Source: Sphingomonas hankookensis (GTDB lineage Bacteria > Pseudomonadota > Alphaproteobacteria > Sphingomonadales > Sphingomonadaceae). From it: a DNA stretch of 64,000 bases. The notes beneath the pieces are model-generated. The model made no database searches, had not been told where the DNA came from, and saw only the letters and a list, made by a program, of their open reading frames with translations. The DNA lies in assembly GCF_022664465.1 (NCBI RefSeq), contig NZ_JAKREV010000002.1, positions 186,001 through 250,000 of the forward strand, given 5' to 3'. Positions 26,869-35,155 of this stretch are shown here, piece by piece. Position 1 is the stretch's first letter; every line of letters starts with the position of its first letter. Made by a program: the position numbers and the translations under genes.

Positions 26869-28134
26869 TCATCCTAAACCATGGCCACCGAACAGGTCCG
26901 GACCGTCATCGTGGCTTGCACCGTCGTGATCGCCCAGCAGCGGGGCGACCTCGCTGACGTCGCCGATCAGATCGTCGATCACGCTGGACGACGGTTCTTC
27001 CGGAGAAGCGGTGCCCGGCGCGATCACGTCGAACGCATCGGCATTCGCTACCATACCGACAAGGGTCTGGACCCCACCCTCCGGATCACTGCCGCCCAGC
27101 GCTTCGCCGGCAACGGCAGTAACTGCCTCCGCCGCCGGTTGCGCCACAAGGCCCGCAGGCTGGACAGCATCGACGATCGGGGCAGCGGCGGGCGCCGCAG
27201 CCGCCGTAACGGGGCTGACCGTTTCGGTTACGGCAGCGACCGCAGGTGCAGCGGCGTTCACTACCGGCGCCACAGCATCGACGACGGGATCGACTGCCGG
27301 GGTTACCGCAGCCACCACCGGCGCCGCAGTCTCCACCGTCGCGCCCAGCGCCGTTCCGACCGGTGCGGCGACGCCAGCGATGGTTGAGACTGCGGGCGCG
27401 GCAATCGCGGCAACACCCCCGGTCACCGGCGCAACGGTGTCCGCAACGTCTGCAACTACCGGGGTGACGCTGTCGGTTACCGGCGCGAGGACGGGATCGA
27501 CCGCGTCCACGGCGTCGGCGACACCAGTAACGAGTGGATCGACCACATCGTCCGTCACCGGCATCGCGGCATCGGCAAGATCGCTCACCACGCCCGCGAT
27601 CGGCGCAACCGTTGCGGTCAGCGTACCGATCTGTGGTACCAGCTGATCCAGCGTCGGCGCATCGAAGCCGCCGCCGGCTGGCGCCATCGGGTTGGGCGCC
27701 GCGTCGATCGTCGCGGCCGACGGCGTGGGAATAGAATGGGCGAGACCCAGCGCGGCGAGGCCGGCCATGACTAGTCCGCCGCTCGACACCGCTGTGGGAA
27801 CGAGGTCGTCCAGCGTGGGGGCGGAACTGTCGGGGGTCGCCGCGGCGGGGAACGAGGACGTGGCAGCGCTCAAAAGGGCGCCTCCGTCGTCGTTGCGCGC
27901 GGCAGGAATTTCGTCGATCGAACCGGCCGGCGAGAAGGTCGCAGCAGCAGCGGTTGCGGGCGCCGCCTGCGCGGTGCCATTTCCGGCAGGGGCGGCGATG
28001 CTGACATGGCCGTTCACCGCCTGCTCGCGGGCAAAGGTCACGCCGGGGGTCGGCTGTCCGCCGAACAAGCTGAAATCGCCGGTGGCACCGCCCAGCAGTC
28101 GATTATCGGGGCGAAGCAGCAGATCGGCGATCAT
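26869..28134 (-). CDS. Ala/Val/Pro repeat protein, candidate type I secretion substrate (421 aa)
   Basis: No family recognised. Residues about 171-325 are built from 11- and 7-residue units ending in Pro plus Val/Ala/Ile (VADVADTVAPV, VSTIAGVAAPV, VAAVTPAVDPV, VDAVAPV, VNAAAPA), a heptad/hendecad pattern with no charged core. APTLDDLVP (105-113) recurs as APTLDQLVP (159-167). The last 20 residues are Asp/His/Gly rich and end in LFGGHGLG, as might suit a metal-binding secretion signal; FSLFGG near the N-terminus echoes it. There is no signal peptide. It lies 4 bases before the ABC gene, a usual place for a cargo or an exporter-linked protein. Confidence 0.75.
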   Translation of the reverse strand: MIADLLLRPDNRLLGGATGDFSLFGGQPTPGVTFAREQAVNGHVSIAAPAGNGTAQAAPATAAAATFSPAGSIDEIPAARNDDGGALLSAATSSFPAAATPDSSAPTLDDLVPTAVSSGGLVMAGLAALGLAHSIPTPSAATIDAAPNPMAPAGGGFDAPTLDQLVPQIGTLTATVAPIAGVVSDLADAAMPVTDDVVDPLVTGVADAVDAVDPVLAPVTDSVTPVVADVADTVAPVTGGVAAIAAPAVSTIAGVAAPVGTALGATVETAAPVVAAVTPAVDPVVDAVAPVVNAAAPAVAAVTETVSPVTAAAAPAAAPIVDAVQPAGLVAQPAAEAVTAVAGEALGGSDPEGGVQTLVGMVANADAFDVIAPGTASPEEPSSSVIDDLIGDVSEVAPLLGDHDGASHDDGPDLFGGHGLG

Positions 28135-28158
28135 GATTCCCGTCCAGGCAAAGGAAAA

Positions 28159-28182
28159 GGGGCGGACAATAATGTCCGCCCC
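28159..28182 (-). terminator. Intrinsic terminator/attenuator behind the 87-aa gene
   Basis: A perfect 10-bp stem (GGGGCGGACA and TGTCCGCCCC) with loop ATAA or its complement is followed, in the direction of transcription, by CTTTTCCTTT. It separates the first small gene from the 421-residue, ABC and HlyD genes. Such a leaky terminator would give far more transcript for the small protein than for the exporter. Confidence 0.72.
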
Positions 28183-28196
28183 CGTTCGGAAAGGAA

Positions 28197-28460
28197 TTAC
28201 TCGGTCGTCTGGTCGTTCGAGCTGAACGAGTCGGTCACCGAGCTGAGCAGACCATCGGTCGACGTGTCGAGCCCGAGGCTGTTGTCATTCTGCTGTGCAG
28301 AGACGTTGCCATCCTCGTCCTCGTTGTAGCTCGACTGCGACGAACTGGCGTCGAGGCCCAGCGTCGTGTTCAGATCACCCACGACATCCGACGAGTCGGC
28401 TGCGCTGTTGCTGGTGCTCGATTCGTCGTTGCCGCCGAAGATGTTGGTCAGTCCAGCCAT
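28197..28460 (-). CDS. Small acidic Ser/Asn/Asp-rich protein, likely main type I secretion cargo (87 aa)
   Basis: No family recognised. It begins MAGLTNIFGGNDESSTSNSA, has no signal peptide and no cysteine, and contains two related segments, NTTLGLDASSSQSS and DNSLGLDTSTDGLLSS. Its tail is rich in hydroxylated residues and ends acidic (SNDQTTE), as is common in uncleaved type I signals. The second segment matches the 90-residue protein at 23409. It is the first gene of the minus-strand cluster, has a strong AGGAG site, a long leader hairpin upstream and a terminator downstream. That layout resembles abundantly secreted substrates such as S-layer proteins. The secretion role is inferred. Confidence 0.75.
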   Translation of the reverse strand: MAGLTNIFGGNDESSTSNSAADSSDVVGDLNTTLGLDASSSQSSYNEDEDGNVSAQQNDNSLGLDTSTDGLLSSVTDSFSSNDQTTE

Positions 28461-28478
28461 GATACGCTCCTATGGTTT

Positions 28479-28511
28479 CGATCGCGAAGATCGTCACGAT
28501 CTTTGCGATCG
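28479..28511 (-). promoter_or_regulatory. 33-bp near-perfect palindrome in the leader of the 87-aa gene
   Basis: Two 15-base arms (CGATCGCGAAGATCG and CGATCTTTGCGATCG) around TCA match at 14 of 15 pairs, and the mismatch is a tolerated G-T wobble on one strand. The palindrome lies 10 bases upstream of the Shine-Dalgarno and directly downstream of a TATACT -10 element (28516-28521). It may be a stabilising 5' mRNA hairpin or an operator at the transcription start. Confidence 0.7.
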
Positions 28512-28515
28512 TAGA

Positions 28516-28521
28516 AGTATA
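28516..28521 (-). promoter_or_regulatory. Candidate -10 element of the type I secretion operon
   Basis: TATACT on the minus strand would start transcription near 28509, giving a leader of about 50 bases. No good -35 hexamer is seen at normal spacing, so an activator or an alternative sigma factor may be needed. The upstream stretch to about 28670 is AT-rich and holds the inverted pair GCAAT/ATTGC. Confidence 0.4.
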
Positions 28522-28741
28522 ACCATCGCCGACCTTGCGCCGTTCCGGTACACTTTTGCCTCATCGCAACCATGTAGGACGATGTTTTCGCTAATACGCC
28601 ATCGAAACGATCGTTGATTTACCGTTGATTGTTGCGTTGCAATGTAATCTAAATCTATTGCATTCTAACGCGGCAATCGGGACGTCGGGGCACCATGGCG
28701 GCGCGATCGGGCACCGTTCTGGGTCATTCAGGGACCGGATC

Positions 28742-29686
28742 TTACGGGATCACGCGATAGGCGGTGGGATCGACGCCGAATTTGGCGCGGAACGCCCGCG
28801 AAAAATAGGATCGGCTGACGAACCCGACGCTCGCCGCGACGGCCTTTACCGGCAGGCTGGTCGACCGGAGCAACGTCGCCGCCTCGCCCAGCCGCTGGCC
28901 GAGCACGAAGTCCATCGGCCCTGTGCCATAGGTCGCGGTAAAGTGGCGGGAAAAGGTCGACCGGCTCATGCCCGCCGCCTGCGCCAGCGAATCCACGCTA
29001 TGGTCCGCGCCGGGGCTCGCCACGACCCGGGCGACCGCGCGCGCCAGCGGTGCGGTGGCGTCGGCACTCGCCAACAGGTTGCCGCTGCTTGCCGCGCGCA
29101 CGGCATAGACGATGCACGCGCTCAGCATCGCTTCGGCCAGTGCCATGCTGCCGGCCAGCGGATCGGCGACTTCGTTGCGCAGCAGGGCCAGCGCCTGACG
29201 CGCGCAACGATCGGTCGCAAGCGTCAGGACCATTGGAGCGCTGAGCGTCGCCTGCGTCGTACCGCCGACCCGGCCCGCGGCGACGGTTACCGCCGCTTCG
29301 CCGTCGTGCCGGGCATCGGCGACCAGCCAGCCCTGGCGCCGCGCCGCGATGGCCGCACCATCGACGACCCGGTCGTGTCGTGCCGTACCGGCAGGCGATA
29401 GCTGTGTGGCCCAACCCGCCGGTACCAACACCAGCTGGCCCGACCGCGCGCGGGCATCGCCGCTATCGGAATGCAGCTTGAGCGTACCGCCAAGCACGAG
29501 GAAGGCGGCAACCCCGGCAACGGGCGGGGTGATCATCCGCACGCCGTTGCCGATCTCGCACAGGGTGAACCCCAACGCCCCGGCATCGATCGCACCCAGC
29601 AGCGCGGCGCGTGCCGGTTCGACGGACACGGTGGCAACGACAGCTGGCGGTGTGGCGATCAAGTGGTTCCAACCCCTTGCAAACAC
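28742..29686 (-). CDS. AraC-family transcription regulator
   Basis: A 314-residue regulator with an N-terminal cupin-like sensor domain and a C-terminal double helix-turn-helix. The first helix-turn-helix is LAQAAGMSRSTFSRHFTATY, and the second ends with the AraC signature in VAASVGFVSRSYFSRAFRAK followed by FGVDPTAYR. It starts at GTG 29686. It is on the same strand as, and 78 bases after, the SDR gene that ends the ester-catabolic operon, which is its likely target; regulation of the type I locus is also conceivable. Confidence 0.88.
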   Translation of the reverse strand: MFARGWNHLIATPPAVVATVSVEPARAALLGAIDAGALGFTLCEIGNGVRMITPPVAGVAAFLVLGGTLKLHSDSGDARARSGQLVLVPAGWATQLSPAGTARHDRVVDGAAIAARRQGWLVADARHDGEAAVTVAAGRVGGTTQATLSAPMVLTLATDRCARQALALLRNEVADPLAGSMALAEAMLSACIVYAVRAASSGNLLASADATAPLARAVARVVASPGADHSVDSLAQAAGMSRSTFSRHFTATYGTGPMDFVLGQRLGEAATLLRSTSLPVKAVAASVGFVSRSYFSRAFRAKFGVDPTAYRVIP

Positions 29687-29764
29687 GCAAGCCTATGGAA
29701 CCACCCGGGTTTTTACTCGGTTCCCCACCCGTACGCTGCGTACGGGCAGACGCGACCGGCTGGC

Positions 29765-30646
29765 TCAGGCAGCGGCGGCACGCTGCGCGCTGGCGACCTC
29801 GCGTTCTGCCTGGAAGAAGCCATAGGCGGGCACCGCCTCGCCCTCGCGGTCATCGATATCGGCCCAACGCTCGATCACCCGGTCGCCCGCGCCTTCGTCG
29901 TGACCAATATAGGTACCATTGGTCAGCGTGACGTTGGCGGTCGCGAAATGCCCGGCGCCGGCGCACAGGATCGCCCGCGTCGGCGCCTGTTCGCCGGTCA
30001 ATGCCAGCAGGCCGTTGCTGACCAGCGCCGGGTCGAGCCGCGACAGGCTTTCATCGGGCAGCACACCATGCGTCATCGCCGTCGCGGCGGTCGGGGCCAG
30101 CGCGTTGACGCGGATGCCGTATTTCGCGCCCTCGATCGCCAGCGTCTGCATGAGGCCGACCAGCGCCATCTTGGCCGCGCCGTAATTGGCCTGCCCGAAA
30201 TTGCCGTAGAGTCCGGACGACGACGTGGTCATCACGATCCGCCCATAGTGCCGCTCGCGCATCGGCTCCCACACCGCCTTCGAACAGATCGCCGCACCGA
30301 TCAGGTGGACGTCGACCACCTTGCGGAAATCGTCGATCGTCATCTTGGCAAAGCTCTTGTCGCGCAGGATGCCGGCATTGTTGACGAGGATGTCGATCCG
30401 TCCCCACCGCGCCAGTACCGCCGCCACCCCGGCCTCGATCGCCGCTTCGTCGGTGACCGACGCGGGCAACGCCATCGCTTCGCCACCCGCCGCCTCGATC
30501 TCGCGCACGACCGTTTGCGCCTGTTCCGCCGAGACGTCGTTGACCACGATCCGCGCGCCGTGGCGGGCGAGGAACAGCGCGTGCGTCCGGCCCAGCCCGC
30601 CGCCCGATCCGGTGACGATCGCGACACGATCCTGAAGTTGCATCAT
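29765..30646 (-). CDS. Short-chain dehydrogenase similar to 3-hydroxyacyl-CoA/17-beta-HSD type enzymes
   Basis: This cytoplasmic NAD(P)-dependent oxidoreductase has 293 residues. The cofactor motif TGSGGGLGRTHALFLARHGA and the following VVNDVS resemble the N-terminal dehydrogenase of peroxisomal multifunctional protein 2. The catalytic Ser lies in MTTSSSGLYGNFGQ, with YGAAK carrying Tyr and Lys. In context it would oxidise a hydroxyacyl-CoA made by the ligase encoded just upstream. The start at 30646 has AAGGATGAG before it; an in-frame ATG at 30667 overlapping the ligase stop is an alternative. Confidence 0.85.
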   Translation of the reverse strand: MMQLQDRVAIVTGSGGGLGRTHALFLARHGARIVVNDVSAEQAQTVVREIEAAGGEAMALPASVTDEAAIEAGVAAVLARWGRIDILVNNAGILRDKSFAKMTIDDFRKVVDVHLIGAAICSKAVWEPMRERHYGRIVMTTSSSGLYGNFGQANYGAAKMALVGLMQTLAIEGAKYGIRVNALAPTAATAMTHGVLPDESLSRLDPALVSNGLLALTGEQAPTRAILCAGAGHFATANVTLTNGTYIGHDEGAGDRVIERWADIDDREGEAVPAYGFFQAEREVASAQRAAAA

Positions 30647-30663
30647 CTCATCCTTGTTGAAAG

Positions 30664-32232
30664 TCATTGGCCATGCTCGGCACGCAGCCGCAGCTTGTCG
30701 ATCTTGCCGGTGGCGGCCAGCGGCATCGCCGGCAGGCGCACCACCGCATCGGGAATCCACCACGGCGCCACCCGCCCGCGCAGCGCGCCCAGCAGCGCGT
30801 CGTCGCGAATGTCCTCCCCGTCGCGCAGCTCGACGACCAGGATCGGCCGCTCGCCCCATCTGACGTCGCTGCGCCCGATCACCGCCGCCATCGACACCTG
30901 CGGCAGCGCACCGACCACGCCTTCGATCTCCGCCGGATTGATCCATTCGCCGCCCGATTTGATCAGGTCCTTGGCCCGGCCGGTGATGGTCAGGTCGCCA
31001 TCGCGACCGATCCGCGCCAGATCGCCGGTCGCGAACCATCCCGTCGCATCGGTTGCCGGTTCGACCTGCCCGAAATAGCGTTCGACCACCGCCGCACCGC
31101 GGACCCGCAAATGCCCCTCGACCTCGCGCTGTTCGGGAAGCGCTATGCCATCGGCATCGGTCAGCAACAGGTCGATGCCGATGGCTGGCCGCCCGGAGGA
31201 CGACGCCTCGCGCTCCGCCATTCCGGGCGGGGCGAAGGTGCCGGCAGGCGACAGCTCGGTCATGCCCCAGCTGGTCTGCACCGTGACGCCCAGCCGCCGC
31301 TCCAGCCGTTCCATCAACGCGGGCGGCATCGGCGCCCCGCCGACGATGACGCGCTTCAGGCTCGGCACGTCGTCACCGGTCTGATCGAGATGCTCGACCA
31401 GCCCCAGCCACACCGTCGGCACGCCGACCGCGATCGTCACGCCTTCGACAGCGATCAACCGGGCAAGGTTCGCCCCGTCGGTCGCGCGTCCCGGCAGTAC
31501 CAATGTCGCGCCGACCGCCGGCACCGCAAAGGGCAGTCCCCACGCATTGGCATGGAACATCGGCACCGCCGCCAGCACCCGGTCGGTGGCGGTAATCGCC
31601 ATCACATCGGCCTGCAAACTGCGCAGCGTGTGCAGGAAGCAGGCGCGGTGAGTGTACGTCACGCCCTTGGGCCGCCCGGTCGTGCCCGACGTGAAACACA
31701 GCCCCGACGGCGTGCGCTCATCGAACCCGCCCCATGCCGCCGCCACGTCCGGTTCGACCAACGTGTCGAGCGTGTCGACCGCCGCCGCCCCGTCGATCGA
31801 CAGCAGCATCGGCGGCACATCAAGCAACGCCAGCACGTCCTGCGCCAACGGGATCAGGTCGGCACTCGCCACCACGATCCGTGCCTGCGACTGCCCCAGC
31901 ATGTCGGCCAGCTGCGCCGCCGTCAGCCGCGGGTTGAGCGTATGGCACGCCGCCCCGATCCCCATGATCGCATACCATGTCTCGACATGCGCCTGGCTGT
32001 TCCACGCCAGCGTCGCGACATGATCGCCGACGCCGATCCCTTGCGCGACCAGCGCCGCCGAAATCGCCCGCGCCCGCATTTCCAGATCAGCATAGCCGAT
32101 CCGCTGCGTCGTGCCGTCGGGCGCGGCGGTGACCACCCCGGCGGTCGGATGCCATTTCCCGGCATGGGTCAGGAACCGGTCCAGCGTCAGCGCGAAATCC
32201 TGCATCGCGCCGGGTGTCGGGGCGTGGGTCAC
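30664..32232 (-). CDS. Acyl-CoA synthetase (AMP-forming)
   Basis: It activates a carboxylic acid to its CoA thioester through an acyl-adenylate. The 522-residue protein has the P-loop-like motif CFTSGTTGRPKGVTYTHRA near residue 165, SWGMTELSPAG, GWFATGDLARIGRDGDL and the C-terminal lysine region RAKDLIKSGGEWINPAEIEG. It resembles medium/long-chain ligases. The GTG start at 32232 overlaps the esterase stop (GTGA). It is placed between the esterase and the SDR, so the acid released by the esterase is the probable substrate. Confidence 0.9.
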   Translation of the reverse strand: MTHAPTPGAMQDFALTLDRFLTHAGKWHPTAGVVTAAPDGTTQRIGYADLEMRARAISAALVAQGIGVGDHVATLAWNSQAHVETWYAIMGIGAACHTLNPRLTAAQLADMLGQSQARIVVASADLIPLAQDVLALLDVPPMLLSIDGAAAVDTLDTLVEPDVAAAWGGFDERTPSGLCFTSGTTGRPKGVTYTHRACFLHTLRSLQADVMAITATDRVLAAVPMFHANAWGLPFAVPAVGATLVLPGRATDGANLARLIAVEGVTIAVGVPTVWLGLVEHLDQTGDDVPSLKRVIVGGAPMPPALMERLERRLGVTVQTSWGMTELSPAGTFAPPGMAEREASSSGRPAIGIDLLLTDADGIALPEQREVEGHLRVRGAAVVERYFGQVEPATDATGWFATGDLARIGRDGDLTITGRAKDLIKSGGEWINPAEIEGVVGALPQVSMAAVIGRSDVRWGERPILVVELRDGEDIRDDALLGALRGRVAPWWIPDAVVRLPAMPLAATGKIDKLRLRAEHGQ

Positions 32233-33863
32233 TGGCAGCCCCCCGCCTTGGCCAGCACCGGCGAAGCGACGCCGACATTCCAGTTCCACGGCTGATCGCC
32301 CGCCGCCCGCCGCCGACACGTCGCCGCCTCGTGCAGCGCATACATGTTGGGGAGCAGATAGGCGCCGGGACGCGGCTCGCCGGCAAACGCCATGTAATTT
32401 GCGCCGTCACCATAGGGTGCCCATGCCGGCGCGCGATCGGCACGCGGCACCCCGGTCTTCGCGAACGACGTCCAGTACCCGATCATCGCCGCCGACAGCG
32501 CGCGCTCGCGCGGGGTATCGGGAACCGCCGGCCAATAGGGCGGCATCTGTCGCGCGGTGCCGAAGACATAGGGGATTTCGGCGGCATGGAAGGCGTGCAG
32601 CCCGTTATCGTCCGCCGCCGGATAGCCATGGTCGAAATAATAGAGATAGGCGTTCTGCCCGACCGCCGTCTGGCGCAGCGCGAGCCGGGTCGACGTCCAG
32701 CCATACATCGCATCGCGCGTCGTCGCGAGCATCGACTCCGCCATCGTCTCGGCCGGGTACAGCTTCAGGAAGGTTGGGGCGAGGTCGCCATAGCGCGCCC
32801 GGATCGTCGCGACATAAGCTTGCGCGTCGGCAGGCGCCGGCGGCAACAGGAAGCGCAGCGACCGGATTTCACCGGCGTTGAACCCGGTCAGGATCGGCAC
32901 CCGCGCCTGCTCGCCCCGATCGAACGTATCGACCAGTTGCCGGCGCAGCCACACGCCATCGACGCTGCCCCACGGGATATAGCCGGCTGCAGCCGCCTTC
33001 TGCACCAGCGTCGCCGCCGGCATCGCGCGCAAGGCAGCGAGGTCGATCGCTCCGGCAGCGGCGGCAACGCGCGTACCCTCTGCCTCCGCCGAGGGCGTAC
33101 CGTTGGTGGTCGTCCGCAACTCAGGCGTCGAGATCATATAGGCGCTCTGGGCGATCGCCTTGTGGAACAGCCCGCGCGCCTGCGGCGATGCCATCAGGTA
33201 CATCGTGCTGAGCGCACCCGCCGATTCCCCGGCCAGCGTCACCTTGGCAGGATCGCCCCCGAACCCGGCGATGTTGCGCTGGACCCAGCGCAGCGCCGCG
33301 ACCTGATCCATCAGTCCGTAATTGCCCGAAATGCGCTGATCGTTCTCTGCGCTCAGCGCCGGATGGGCGAGATAGCCGAGCACGCCGAGGCGGTAGTTGA
33401 TCGACACGACCACCAGCCCCTGTTCGGCGAGTTTCCGCCCGTCGAACATCGATTCATGGCCGTACCCCGCGATCAACGATCCGCCATGGACCCATACGAA
33501 CACCGGATAGGTGCCGGGCTTGCGCGGGCGCCAGACATTGAGCGCGAGGCAGTCCTCGCTCATCCGGCGCGGCGGGTCGGCATAGATGCTGCCCATACGC
33601 GGCGCCGGCTGGACGCAGGCATCGGCGAACTCGGTCGCCTTGCGCACGTCGCGCCAGTCGGTGGCAGGCACCGGCGGCCTCCAGCGCAGGTCGCCGACCG
33701 GCGCCTGGGCGAAGGGGATACCACGAAACACATCGGTCTCGCCGAGGCGTACGCCCTCGACCTTGCCGACCGGCAGCGTCGCGACCGGACCGGGGGCGGC
33801 GATCGCCTGCCCATGGCCGGCCAGCACGGCCAGTGCCGCGCCGAATATCCAAGCACGGATCAT
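32229..33863 (-). CDS. Exported type B carboxylesterase
   Basis: A serine esterase of the cholinesterase-like alpha/beta-hydrolase family, 544 residues. It has a signal peptide (MIRAWIFGAALAVLAGHGQA), the oxyanion segment VFVWVHGGSLIAGYG, and the nucleophile elbow TLAGESAGALSTMYL with Ser near residue 210. SEDCLALNVWRP and HAAEIPYVFG (near the catalytic His) are also typical. It overlaps the MFS gene end by four bases. With the receptor, transporter and ligase it suggests uptake and hydrolysis of an ester whose identity is unknown. Confidence 0.9.
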   Translation of the reverse strand: MIRAWIFGAALAVLAGHGQAIAAPGPVATLPVGKVEGVRLGETDVFRGIPFAQAPVGDLRWRPPVPATDWRDVRKATEFADACVQPAPRMGSIYADPPRRMSEDCLALNVWRPRKPGTYPVFVWVHGGSLIAGYGHESMFDGRKLAEQGLVVVSINYRLGVLGYLAHPALSAENDQRISGNYGLMDQVAALRWVQRNIAGFGGDPAKVTLAGESAGALSTMYLMASPQARGLFHKAIAQSAYMISTPELRTTTNGTPSAEAEGTRVAAAAGAIDLAALRAMPAATLVQKAAAAGYIPWGSVDGVWLRRQLVDTFDRGEQARVPILTGFNAGEIRSLRFLLPPAPADAQAYVATIRARYGDLAPTFLKLYPAETMAESMLATTRDAMYGWTSTRLALRQTAVGQNAYLYYFDHGYPAADDNGLHAFHAAEIPYVFGTARQMPPYWPAVPDTPRERALSAAMIGYWTSFAKTGVPRADRAPAWAPYGDGANYMAFAGEPRPGAYLLPNMYALHEAATCRRRAAGDQPWNWNVGVASPVLAKAGGCQ

Positions 33864-35152
33864 TGCACGTCTCCGGTTTCCTTGGCGATCGCCCGGCCGA
33901 GCGCGAAGAACAGCAGCACGGCGACGGCGTAGAAGGGCAGCAGCGTGTAGAACGCCATCTGCAGCGGCCGGGCATAGCCCGCAGTCCCGAACCAGTCGCT
34001 CGCAGCACCCAGATAGGTCGGGCCCAGCCCCAGTCCGATCAGGTTCATCACCAGCAGCAGCAGCGCACCGGCCATCACCCGCTGCGCCGGCGCCACCGAT
34101 TCCTGCACCAGCGCAACGGCGGGCGAGAGGTAGAAATAGTTCAGCCCCATCGGCAGGATGAGCAACAGCATCGCCAGCGGCCAGCCCGGCGCGGCAATGA
34201 AGCCGGCAAAGAACGGCGCGGCGACGATCAGCGCGAACGCAGGGATATAGGCATAGGCCCGCCGGTCGCGCGGCACGAAGCGGTCGACCATCCGCCCGGC
34301 GATGAAGATGCCGCCGCCCATCGATACCAGCACCAGCAGCGCGTACCAGATCGCGACCTCGTTCAACGTCATCCCCTTTTCCTCCATCAGGAACAGGGTG
34401 GTGAAATTGGCCGCGGCATAGGTGATGAACTGGTTGGCGCCGGTGGCGAGCGCGGTCAGCAGCAGCACGCGGCGCGTGAAGAACATGCGGAAGGTCGGCC
34501 AGAACGGCGCGCGCTCGACGACCGTGATAGTGGCTACGTCCAGCCCGCCGCGCTTGGGCTCGCGCACCGTCAGGAATACGATGACCGCGGTGGCGACGCC
34601 GACGATGCCCAGCACCATGAACGCGTCGCGCCAGCTATAGGCAGCGGCGATCGACGCACCGAACGCCACGCCCAGCGCGTTGCCGATCGGCGGCCCCAGA
34701 TTGTAGAGACCCAGCGCCGTGCCGCGCGTGCCGGGGCGGAAATAGTCGGAGATGATCGCGTAGGATGGCGGCACGCCGCCCGCCTCGCCCACCCCGACCA
34801 GCATCCGCGCGCCCGCCAGCTGGCCGTAGTTGCCCGCCAGCCCGCAGGCGGCGGTCGCCGCACTCCACAGCGCGCAGGCAAACGCGACGACCCGCACCCG
34901 GTTGCTGCGATCGGCGAACCACGCGACCGGGATCGACAGCACGCAGTAGAACAGCGCGAAATACAGTCCGCTGATCAGCCCGATCTGGCCATGGGTCAGC
35001 CCCAGCTCGTCGCGGATCGGCTTCGCCAGGATCGCCAGCAACTGCCGGTCGAGGAAGTTCAGCACATAGACGAAGCACAATATGGCAAGGACGAACCACG
35101 CGCGGCGGCTCGTGGGCGGGGCGGCACCGGCCGCTGGCGCGATCGTCGCCAT
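33860..35152 (-). CDS. MFS transporter, Spinster-like
   Basis: A 430-residue inner-membrane carrier with twelve predicted helices. Family features include NFLDRQLLAILAKPIRDELG near residue 32, WFADRSNRVRVVAFA (loop 2-3 motif), GVGEAGGVPPSYAIISDYF and GTALGLYNLGPPIGNALGV. Spinster-type carriers near catabolic genes in sphingomonads often move hydrophobic organic acids. It starts 3 bases after the TonB receptor gene and overlaps the esterase start. Confidence 0.88.
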   Translation of the reverse strand: MATIAPAAGAAPPTSRRAWFVLAILCFVYVLNFLDRQLLAILAKPIRDELGLTHGQIGLISGLYFALFYCVLSIPVAWFADRSNRVRVVAFACALWSAATAACGLAGNYGQLAGARMLVGVGEAGGVPPSYAIISDYFRPGTRGTALGLYNLGPPIGNALGVAFGASIAAAYSWRDAFMVLGIVGVATAVIVFLTVREPKRGGLDVATITVVERAPFWPTFRMFFTRRVLLLTALATGANQFITYAAANFTTLFLMEEKGMTLNEVAIWYALLVLVSMGGGIFIAGRMVDRFVPRDRRAYAYIPAFALIVAAPFFAGFIAAPGWPLAMLLLILPMGLNYFYLSPAVALVQESVAPAQRVMAGALLLLVMNLIGLGLGPTYLGAASDWFGTAGYARPLQMAFYTLLPFYAVAVLLFFALGRAIAKETGDVQ

Positions 35153-35155
35153 CGC

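Noticed and set aside
23940..26957. A very long open frame (over 1000 codons) on the plus strand opposite the HlyD and ABC genes
   Set aside because: It is antisense to two clear genes, has Arg/His-rich low-information composition and no family motifs. High G+C makes such antisense frames common.
27011..27646. Thr/Ala-rich plus-strand frame opposite the 421-residue repeat protein
   Set aside because: It is the reverse reading of the same repeats. The minus-strand frame has a start, a place in the secretion operon and a 4-base junction to the ABC gene.
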